Source: Coprinopsis marcescibilis (taxonomy: Eukaryota > Basidiomycota > Agaricomycetes > Agaricales > Psathyrellaceae). Taken from it: DNA of 12,466 nucleotides. Made by a program: the position numbers and the translations under genes. This document shows, piece after piece, positions 1 to 7,858 of this stretch (positions are counted from its first letter, which is position 1; every line of letters starts with the position of its first letter). Below the pieces are notes generated by a model. That model did no database searches and had not been told where the DNA came from. It saw only the letters and a program-made list of their open reading frames with translations. The stretch spans positions 1 to 12,466 of the forward strand of contig ML210215.1 of NCBI GenBank assembly GCA_004369085.1. Reading direction: 5' to 3'.

Positions 1-560
1 CGTCTTTTCCCCGACGCGCTGAATAGGGGCATCAGGCGCGACTGATTTCCTTTTTTGGTCAGAATCTCTACCTCTTGACTCAAACCACCTTTTCTCATTC
101 AGAACAACTGCTTATCCCCAATTTTTTTGCATAATTTTGTATAGAACAGTGCTCTACAGAGGTTCTCTGTGCTACATTTCCAATATCTTTCCTGGTCATG
201 TTTTTACGGCTGACCTGAAACCCGGTTTTACCTCTTCCCAAGGCCTTTTCAAAATTCGGCCACAAAGGATGTCTTTATATCTACTTCCTAATCATTATGT
301 CTCTCACATTCGAAGCGTAATTTGGGCTTGTTGAGCAGATAAAAATTTGCGACACGATTTGGCTGGTCGCGTCGGAGTTTGAATTGGCGGGGCGGTGCCT
401 CACTCCACAGTGATCAGTTGGGGTGATGGTCTGCCAGCTGCTCAGAGGCAGCCAGAGACGTGTCTTGAATTTCGTGTCTTGAATCGTCTCATTTCTCGCA
501 TTTTAGGGTGCAGCCTAGAGGTTATCGCTCCTGGTACATACTTTTCGAAGCTCGAACGAC
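1..560. other. Left flank without a supported gene
   Basis: No exon chain could be built here. On the minus strand a short open frame begins with an ATG at 96-98 and runs off the left edge, but 30-odd residues without a motif are not enough to call a gene. The last 160 bases before position 561 probably hold the promoter and 5' leader of the next gene. I see no clear TATA box there. Confidence 0.5.
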
Positions 561-1259
561 ATGAGCCAGCAAAGGACACCCGAACCCTGGGTAGGGCATG
601 CACTGAGGCAACTGAAGCTGGTAGTGCCTGGGGGGCTGGCGACGTATTACCTTGGAGTGTGGCCGGAATTTTGGAGGACAGTAATGGGGCTTAATGGGTC
701 ATTAGCACGGTGAGTGTAGTGTGCTGGTTCTGTATGTGCTGGACGGCCCTAAATTCTCTTTATAGCACGGGAGCTTTGGCAGCAGGGGGACTCGGTCTTA
801 CGACTGTTGTGCTCTTCATTTATATTCTGGTTTTGCCTTTAACCGCTGGAGAAGAGCCCGATGTAAGCCCAAATATGACATCTTTCTCGACATTGAGCTC
901 AAACCGACGCGTTTCAGTATCGTTCATGGCGCAAATCCCCCGTTCTCTCCTCCGTCATCCCAGTGCGTCTCGACTAAAACATGTCTCGATCAACCCACCG
1001 ATTCTAATTTACTGCAGGTCTTAACAGCATCCATCGTTCTGGGCTGGCTGACGGCAGTGTCAGTACTCGGACAATGGTCCAGTCTTGGTTACCTACGTGG
1101 AGTCATTGGAGGTGGATGCCGCTTTCCCTTTTGCCATTCCGCAGCTTCGAGGCTTGACACTGACACCTTTGAGCAGTTTCCTCAACCTACGCGCTCACAT
1201 TTGGTCTTCTCGGCTTGATACCTGTCCCAAAAACGAAACACAAGACTCGGTCGGCGTGA
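561..1259 (+). CDS. Uncharacterised four-helix-like membrane protein, 155 aa, 5 exons
   Basis: Exons 561-709, 766-862, 918-962, 1018-1111 and 1177-1259 join in phase to 156 codons; the introns are 55-65 nt with good GT..AG ends. The start is the first ATG of the only open chain. The product has hydrophobic stretches near residues 18-35, 52-77, 92-115 and 120-146, separated by polar loops (PDYRSWRKSP at 81-90), and a basic tail (KTKHKTRS). This suggests a small integral membrane protein with about four spans and no cleavable signal. The last intron was chosen because it restores a hydrophobic YALTFGLLGLIPVPK ending; reading through gives an abrupt hydrophilic tail and an early stop at 1216-1218. 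It resembles small conserved agaricomycete membrane proteins of unknown function, from memory and unverified. No catalytic motif is visible. Confidence 0.75.
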
Positions 1260-2744
1260 TGGTAGATGCTATTCTGCTGTTGTACACTTATATTCCTCAA
1301 ATTTGCTTTATTGCTTGCCTGTTGGAGATACACGTGACATGATGCACAGGGTGAGCGTACTTAACACTAACGAAAGTTCGTCCTTTATCACCATCTGGTT
1401 ACTGGTGTGGCGTAGAAGCCTCCTTTCTCGCCTGTCTACATTCAATCATATGTGACTTATGCTCGCAATATGGTCAAAGTGCTTGCGACCACTTTGATGG
1501 CATGTGCGAAAGAAACGCGACATTTATCATAGGAATATCCGCCAAAAGCCTCAGCCTTGCGAAGCGGTGATCCATCAAGAAGATCTTCGAGTGGACGCGG
1601 TACGATACTCCGAGTGCCGGTCTTCGTGGCAAAAAACGCATCTTTTCAGTGTGACGCTTCCCCCAAATAGTGAATCGGTTTGTCTCGACCTCTGGACAAA
1701 TGAGTGTAAACCTGGTCATTGAAGAAAGACGGAATTTGCAATGGGTTAGTCTTTAAATCTTCTTTTTTCCTATTGAGAAGTTCGTGGATCTGCTGACCCC
1801 TGCGAAGACATGCTATGGCATGGTGCTCTCCCAAACAGAGGAGAGTTGGCACAACATCCCTGACATCTGATACACCACGATTAATCAAAAACCTAACCAT
1901 TCAATTGAAGCCACCTTCTCTGGCTCAGTATGCTGGCTCCTGAGGGTGTACCCGGATGCGCCTGGCTTTGGAGCAGTTTTCTCGGAAACAACTCGTCGGC
2001 CCCCGAGCACAGAGATAGAGTCGCATGCTTCAGAAGTCGCGACCAAGCACAAGGTCAGCAACGAAGGTAATCGATGTCATTGTACATATGTTAAAACGCA
2101 CACTCACCTGACCGCTCCTCAGCTTCCCCAAATCCAAGTTCCGTAACGAAGCTTGAATCGTTGGCTGCCAGGCTCCACAAACGTCCCGAATTCTTGACGA
2201 GTTGGTGTCGTCCTAAAAACACACTTCAGCGAAAATTTGAATTTGTTCGCAAGAAACCCCAACCGACTTTTCGAAGCGACACGAACTCCGTAAGTAGGTC
2301 TCTCAACGGAAACTTTGCCATCATCCAGATTCCAGATAAATCCCCCGATGCTTCCGAGGACAATGGCATCGCTTCAGCCGTCGACCAGCCTGAGTGCAGC
2401 GGTTCTTGGTTGCTCTTGATATTCGGCCACCGCCGGCCATAAGTTATACTCAGCGAAGCGTCCTATTGATCTCATTGGCTAACCCGGTCTTGTGGGGTCG
2501 CCTTTTCTGGTGTTCTTCCGACGAAGGTATAAGCGGTTTGAAGAAAAAAGCTATAGGTCCTTTCAGCCGTCGTTTATCCTGAATTCTTGCAGGATTGCTG
2601 GTGGAGCCTTGGCACCACTGAATCCTCAAGAAATCTCTTCAGGTGCGTCCAAACAAGGCCTAATGAATTTATCAACCTCTCCTGCTTTTCTAGGTCCAAT
2701 CGCCTGAAATGGTTGGGTTGGGATTATTTCTTTCGAGGAGGAAC
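1260..2744. other. Gene-poor stretch with coding-like scraps
   Basis: About 1.5 kb without a confident gene. On the minus strand three pieces read like protein but do not join into one frame: about 2165-2395 (includes GGFIWNLDDGKVSVERPTYG), about 1910-2075 (includes GASGYTLRSQHTEPEKVASI) and about 1750-1900 (starts MVRFLINRGVSDVRD). They are separated by stops or frame changes. They could be exons of a gene I could not assemble or the remains of a dead gene. The right part (from about 2470, with a CCAAT box in reverse at 2474-2478) is probably promoter DNA of the next gene. I found no terminal repeats or transposase motif. Confidence 0.35.
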
Positions 2745-2750
2745 TATAAA
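2745..2750 (+). promoter_or_regulatory. TATA box of the first pectate lyase
   Basis: A perfect TATAAA lies 52 bases before the start codon at 2802. This fits a transcription start about 20-30 bases downstream and a short leader. Assignment is by sequence and position only. Confidence 0.55.
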
Positions 2751-2801
2751 GTACTGGGAAGGTATCCTGAAACGCGGGCTGATCTACCACCTGCACCTAA
2801 A

Positions 2802-4294
2802 ATGTTCCTCGGCTTACTACTTGCTTACTATGCTGCTTTTGCCCTCGCCAACCCGTTCGTTCTCAAATCCACAGTTCACGTAAACTGCCCCTGATGATGA
2901 TTTTTGCTTCTCGCCACTAGTTTGGAAAGGCGAGCTGCTACTAACGTGTTTCCTAACCCGCCCACCACCTCGTCATTGAGCGCTCCCATCACTGTCGCTG
3001 CAGGCTCTACATTCAACCCTCCCGTCGCGTACACGAGGTATGATCGCGGACGGGGTGCCTGCAGCGAGCAAGCTGAAGGAGGCTCCCGGGACGCAGTCTT
3101 CATCCTTCAAGAAGGGGCAACCCTTCGTAACGTTGTAATTGGAAAGGACCAGGCTGAGGGTATCCATTGTCTAGGTTCGAATCCTGAAAATTTGCCTCCG
3201 CTTAAGATGAGGCTGATACTGTTCCACTCAGGTGCATGTCGGCTGGAGAATGTCTTCTTCGAGGACGTGTGCGAAGATGCCATCACGTTGAACCACAAAT
3301 CTGGGACTTCCTATATCACTGGTGGAGGGGTGGGTGTTCTCTTTCAATTACATGTTCTCAGAATTTTAATGAGCCAGCTTCCTTTTAGGCAAAGGTACAG
3401 GACGATTATGGCCGCTGAAGTATAGGGACACTTACTGACACCTACCAGCATTCCACAGACAAAGGTAAGCCTATGTCTGCCTTGCTCCTGACAGGTCCAC
3501 TTATCGAATTGACAGTCATCCAGCACAACGGCGAAGGAAGGGTAAGTCTAGTTCCAAGTGCCGATCGTCCTGCATTGAACTATTGTATCTAGGTCGTTAT
3601 TGACTCGGTAAGGATCTGACCGGTGTCCGTTCCGTGACTACTCTGACTGGGTACAGTTCTACGCCGAAAACTTTGGAACCTTTTATCGCAGCGTAAGATA
3701 TCGCTTTATCAAACCACAGATTTGTTCTTGACTCAATGCTAATAATGTAGTGCGGCAACTGCAAAACTCAACATACCCGCCACGTCGAGGTTAGTGCACA
3801 TGTTCCTGTTTCTCTGATTAGCTATCATGAATGGCATCTCTAATTCAGTTTATCAATGAAACAGATCCGTAACGCATGGGTTGTCAACGGCAGAACATTG
3901 ACCGGTGTAAACTCGTGAGTCGCCTGAGCTCCGAGAAAGATTTCCTTTTTTGCTTAACGACATCCTGTTAGGAACTATGGGGAGTGAGTCCCAAACAAAT
4001 CTTTGCAAAAGTCAAAGATGTTGATATCCTTCCAGTACTGCGACCATCCGCTCAACACGGGTTCAGAATGTAAACGTTATCTGCCAGAGGTAAGGGTTTG
4101 GGTTCTCGCGGCAGCACAAGAAACTCAAGATACCCCTTCGCCTTAGGTACAACGGGAACAACTGGGGAGGGGAACCCACCGGAGCTGGGAGCGGGCCTGA
4201 CAACCGAGTGCGTTGGATTGGTTAATGTCCGTGTGTTATACTGATTTGCGTTCTTCAGTCTTGCCTATACTCGACCTCGGACGTCTATGCTTAA
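2802..4294 (+). CDS. Pectate lyase, polysaccharide lyase family 3 (upstream copy, altered active site), 251 aa
   Basis: Fourteen exons: 2802-2854, 2921-3174, 3232-3329, 3389-3394, 3449-3464, 3516-3541, 3593-3607, 3657-3692, 3751-3789, 3865-3914, 3972-3983, 4036-4089, 4147-4207, 4259-4294. Residues 1-17 form a signal peptide and a dibasic R21-R22 may be a Kex2-type pro-site. PL3 hallmarks are clear: [10 protein letters not shown] (56-65), EGIHCLG (97-103), DVCEDAI (114-120), GGGAK (133-137), YRSCGNC (166-172) and NSNYGD. Family members cleave de-esterified pectin by calcium-dependent beta-elimination outside the cell. The acidic calcium site and K142 and R167 are kept, but N123 and T164 stand where family members and the downstream copy have lysine. 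The enzyme may be weak, changed in specificity or inactive, although the reading frame and splice sites are intact. The first intron has a weak donor (GTTCGT) but matches the other copy in place and phase. Confidence 0.92.
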
Positions 4295-4601
4295 AATCGG
4301 CACATTGAGTTCCTGAATCAAGTCAATCTCAGGAAGTCGAAAGAAATAGCGTTTTGATGTATGAATAGTGATTTTATTACTCAATGGTCAATGCAAAGGA
4401 CAAAAATTGAATTGCGGCGCCTCTCGCTCTGAAATTCCTGATCCTTATTTATCCAATCGTCCTTGGGGACAATGAATCTCATTCGCACGAATCGGAGTTA
4501 ACAACGTGCGTATTTTGGAGCCGCTCGCTCAGAAAAAACCTGGAAGTTACCTAAATCCACCTTCGCAAATCTCGCGGAAATCGCCGTGAAAGAAGTCGAC
4601 T
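4295..4601. other. 3' flank of the first pectate lyase
   Basis: This probably holds the terminator of the upstream lyase and the promoter of whatever lies in 4602-5069. No TATA box or gene is clear. A readable stretch on the plus strand from about 4500 (reads AYFGAARSEKTWKLPKSTF) continues past 4602 to about 4700. It has no start codon before 4586 and is not supported by splicing. Confidence 0.35.
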
Positions 4602-5069
4602 ATGCATACGTTCGTAAGTTCTCCGACCGAAACAAAGCATCCTCCATGTACGGTCCGCCCGATGGTCGGCTTCGTTTAGATACACTCCGCAAAGCCGGAT
4701 GCTCACGGCAAGGGCGACATCAACGACAATACTCACCCAAGGCTCGAAGAACAAGGGGATACAGTGACATATCCGTTTGGTTGGCCAAACCGATGTTCCT
4801 AACTTTAGAACAGCCGCCTTGGAGGATCACCTCCATTCCCGCCTGGAGGTGGCTCAACAATTCAAATGAAGCATCTCCCTGGAAAACAGACCATTCTGGA
4901 CACCTCTAGTCCTGAGAACTGAGAACTGACCCGTCATGGTTCTCTTCTCTCCTTCTCCTAGTGTAAGCACAATCAAGAACTTGGCGGAGAATACGAGATT
5001 TACATCCTTCCCCATACCGGTACCGGCACCATGCGGTTTGACGTGACCACGGATACCGCACACGGATGA
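4602..5069 (+). CDS. Possible small spliced gene or gene relic between the two pectate lyases
   Basis: A chain can be read: ATG at 4602, exon 4602-4613, a perfect GTAAGT donor, intron 4614-4679, exon 4680-4763 (IHSAKPDAHGKGDINDNTHP...), a 45-nt intron ending in CTAACTTTAG, then an exon from 4809 reading NSRLGGSPPFPPGGGSTIQM and stopping at 4920-4922. That gives 69 residues without a signal peptide. A further exon-like block, 4962-5069, follows a strong pyrimidine-rich acceptor and reads LGGEYEIYILPHTGTGTMRF before a stop. I could not join it in phase. Other frames of the third block are also open. I do not recognise the family. A decayed gene and a real gene with an unusual splice site are both possible. 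Confidence 0.3.
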
Positions 5070-5330
5070 AGTAGAAGTGAGCCCGTTGCCTTGGTCAACC
5101 AGAAGCACCTTACCAGCATAATACTGCGATGAACGCATGTAAGAAAAAAACGAATCGAAGCTGAAAACCGGATTGTGGTGGCAAAGGCATATGATTTTGT
5201 CGCTTCAGATCCCTGGTTCCAAGTCAAAAATACGGATTACGGGGAGACAGGAAAATTAGAACCAATGTTTTTTTCAGCGCCATACGAAGACCTACAATTC
5301 TCCGGAAAAAGCCAAGGGTGGAGCGAAAGG

Positions 5331-5338
5331 ATACAAAA
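5331..5338 (+). promoter_or_regulatory. TATA-like element of the second pectate lyase
   Basis: The A/T-rich ATACAAAA lies 77 bases before the start codon at 5408. It is weaker than the TATAAA of the upstream copy, so the two paralogs do not share an obvious core promoter sequence. Positional inference only. Confidence 0.3.
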
Positions 5339-5407
5339 AGACGATACAGGTGAAAGGGAACCAGTAGTAGACAGCCCACCATCTGTTGCCCTACGAGCCT
5401 TCCAAAA

Positions 5408-6873
5408 ATGCTCTTCAACTTCGTTGTCGTCGTCGCGCTTTCCGTTGCAGTGGTGTCTGCCGAATCGTATGCTTCATTTGATCTATGGTTATGACCACAC
5501 AGTGAAAGTCGTGAATAGGATCCAACGTCGCGCAGCGACAAATGTCTTCCCAACGCCTCCTAAAACTAGCTCATTGAGCAAGCCGATCCGAGTAGCGGTA
5601 GGGCAATCCTTCACACCTCCCACTGCTTATACCCGCTATGATCGAGGAAGTGGGGCGTGCAATGAAGGGGAGGGCGGGGAAGCCGACGCCGTTTTCCTGC
5701 TGGAAGAAGGGTCGACCCTCAACCAAGTCGTAATCGGAAAGAACCAAAAGGAAGGCGTCCACTGCCTAGGTATGCGTTGCAGGAGTCAAGTTCGATTGAG
5801 CTTAATTTCCCTCGACAGGTTCCTGCACTCTGAACCACGTCTATTTCGAGGTAAGCAAAGTCCAGAGAAATGAAGGGATTGAATCACATGGTCAAACAGG
5901 ATGTCTGCGAGGATGCTATATCCATCAAGCAGAGCTCTGGTGTATCCAGGATCAACTACGGCGGAGTGAGTCCCGCACCTTATCCTGTTAGGAAAACAGT
6001 GGGAAATCTAATGTGACGTTATTAGGCCAAGGTCCAGATACATTCCAATCGTCTTACCGGAAAAAGTCTAATCATGACGAACATATAGGGTGCTTCTGAC
6101 AAGGTCGTCCAGCACAACGGCGGAGGCAAGGTATGATGCCGCAGATGGCTACGACAATATTGTAGTATCTTGCTGACACTGGCGCCAGGTCATCATTAAC
6201 AGCGTAAGGGCTTCCTTTGAGACGGATCTTTTCGCCAAGTTGATGTCCTTTCCCATACAAACAGTTCTATGTTGAGAACTTCGGAAAGCTCTATCGCAGC
6301 GTGAGTCGTTCATTCAGTATACGACATACACACTACTCACCGCAATCCGGCGATAGTGTGGCAACTGCAAGACGCAGGTTCAACGCCATGTCGAGGTAGG
6401 CCATCGTGGAGCACCATATAAGAGAAGGTCCTAATAATGTTCGTGCTTCTGTTAGATCAATGATGTCTGGGCAGTGTCTGGCAAGGAACTGGCTGGAATT
6501 AACTCGTGAGTGATGGTCTACATCGCAGAGATCCATTGTGTTCACCTCAACGCCAGGAACTACGGGGAGTGAGTCACGTCTCAATTTGCCCAAATGCCGA
6601 TTTCTGAACGGCCCCTAGCACGGCCAAAATCCGGAGGACAAAGACGAGCAATGTGAAGATTGTCTGCCAACAGTGAGTAGCTCAGTTCCCTGCCCCCGAG
6701 TCACTATTCATGCAGAGCATTGCAGGTATAGCGGTAATAACTCCGGGAAGGAACCGACCAAAGGAAGCAGCGGCCCAGATAGCAAGGTGCGAAACGCGAC
6801 ATAAACGATGCTTGTTTCTGTTCAACCGTTTTCATAGCACTGCTTGTACGCGAATTCTGACATCACGTCCTAA
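5408..6873 (+). CDS. Pectate lyase, polysaccharide lyase family 3 (downstream copy, intact active site), 252 aa
   Basis: Fourteen exons: 5408-5466, 5519-5769, 5819-5850, 5900-5965, 6026-6031, 6089-6130, 6189-6203, 6265-6300, 6357-6395, 6456-6505, 6557-6568, 6619-6672, 6726-6786, 6838-6873. Residues 1-18 are a signal peptide ending VVSA, followed by a dibasic R23-R24. The protein is a secreted PL3 beta-helix lyase: [24 protein letters not shown] (115-121), ASDK (140-143), FGKLYRSCGNC (163-173) and NSNYGD. K124, K143, K165 and R168 match, in identity and spacing, the basic active-site residues studied in bacterial PL3 enzymes (about K89, K107, K129 and R132 there). D115, E118 and D119 fit the acidic calcium-binding cluster. 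By eye it shares roughly 60% of residues with the upstream copy. The last intron (6787-6837) is needed for the usual cysteine-containing C-terminus. Confidence 0.95.
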
Positions 6874-7133
6874 TCTGAACCCACCCTGGGGCGCGATAAT
6901 AACCACTTTTACAACCTAATCTGTCGCCTAAACGACATTAGTCCTACCGTATCTCAAACTGTGTATGATACCACCTCACCAGACAATGTGTTCATGTAAT
7001 GCTTCATCAACCTGGAAGCCTGAAGAAATTTCTTATCAGAGTTGACGAGGAACGAATGGCAAAGGTGGAGCCCATCGTCGCAAACCGGTGACATACATAT
7101 CTGTCTCTGACGGTACGCGCAAGATGGAACGAT
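6874..7133. other. Shared 3' region of two convergent genes
   Basis: These 260 bases separate the stop of the second pectate lyase from the stop of the minus-strand LYR gene. Both terminators should lie here. I see no ORF, hairpin or repeat of note. Confidence 0.6.
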
Positions 7134-7568
7134 TCAAGGATCAGACATCGAATTGGACGGGTACATTCGCTTTAGATGTCTGTATTTGCGTAATTGGTAT
7201 AATGCCAGCGTTTCTGTGACGCAAGGTCAGTCCGACAATTCATGCAAAACCCAAATGCTACAACGCACCTTGTTTGATATACTCTCCAAGCTTCAAGGCC
7301 CTCTCAATCTCCTCCTTATCCGTCAAATGCTTGTTCTCTAGAGAAGCCACCTTGAGGAGCTTGTTCATGAGCATAGTACTGCCAGATTACGCACTTTCAA
7401 ACAACCTCCTCATTCTTCCATGAAAGTCATAGCTATTGGGGCAGAAATGAGGCAGTCTGAGCATACGATCTAGATATGTACTTACGAAGGGTCTGGATAC
7501 TCTCTCCCAAGTCGGTGGAGCTCCTTGTAGAGGGCCAAAGCCCGTAGTCTGGTTTCCCTCGACGCCAT
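7134..7568 (-). CDS. LYR-motif protein, ETFRF1/LYRM5 type (electron transfer flavoprotein regulatory factor), 89 aa
   Basis: Exons in coding order are 7486-7568, 7395-7432, 7269-7337 and 7134-7213, with introns of 53-57 nt; the sum is 90 codons. The product begins MASRETRLRALALYKELHRL. It carries the LYR-family signature as LYK (residues 13-15), the following LGREYP, a phenylalanine (39) before a basic helix, and a C-terminal ALYQLRKYRHLKRMYP. The LYK variant, the LGR-YP motif and the LRKYR segment together match ETFRF1/LYRM5 rather than other LYR proteins. In animals this small mitochondrial matrix protein binds the electron transfer flavoprotein and removes its FAD, lowering fatty-acid oxidation. 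That role in this fungus is an inference from family. The length (89 aa) is normal for the family. The ATG at 7568 sits right before the first helix. Confidence 0.88.
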
Positions 7569-7858
7569 GAAGGCGCACGCGCCAGCCTGTCGGCAGCCAC
7601 TTCTGTCGTCATTGCCCTGAGCGCGGGAAACACGGTCTCGGCGGTGGCGGCCGGAATGCGTCCGAATCGAAGGTACCGACCATTTGACATTTTTGCAAGT
7701 CCCTGGATTCCTGAAGAAACATTGCAAGCCTCATGCTGCCTCACGATACACCGTTTGCAGCATTTTACCCGCCGTATCACAGAGCGGGAGCTTCCAATCC
7801 GTATACACAGTTCCTCTAGCTTCCCACTCGAACAAATATTATTACATTTAACATTAGA
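7569..7858. other. Promoter region of the LYR gene and 3' region of the next minus-strand gene
   Basis: This spacer lies between two genes transcribed in the same (minus) direction. An A/T-rich block near 7835-7860 is a plausible 3' processing region for the upstream membrane protein gene. No gene is supported on the plus strand. Confidence 0.45.

Noticed and set aside
1..98. Minus-strand open frame starting at 96-98 and leaving the window
   Set aside because: It is too short, has no motif and no visible splice support; it may be real but cannot be claimed from this window.
3172..3186. GGTTCGAATCC, which resembles a tRNA T-arm
   Set aside because: There is no acceptor stem, D-arm or anticodon arm at the right spacing, and it spans the donor of intron 2 in the upstream lyase.
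2904..3425. Continuous 173-codon plus-strand ORF
   Set aside because: It is exon 2 and exon 3 of the upstream lyase read through introns. The spliced model keeps the PL3 motifs and matches the paralog's junctions.
4820..4835. Perfect short hairpin TGGAGG-ATCA-CCTCCA
   Set aside because: A six-pair stem inside coding-like DNA is expected by chance at this length, and nothing around it suggests a terminator or binding site.
5175..5873. Continuous 232-codon plus-strand ORF
   Set aside because: Its first part is promoter, signal-peptide region in the wrong frame and intron 1 of the downstream lyase; only 5519-5769 is true coding sequence.
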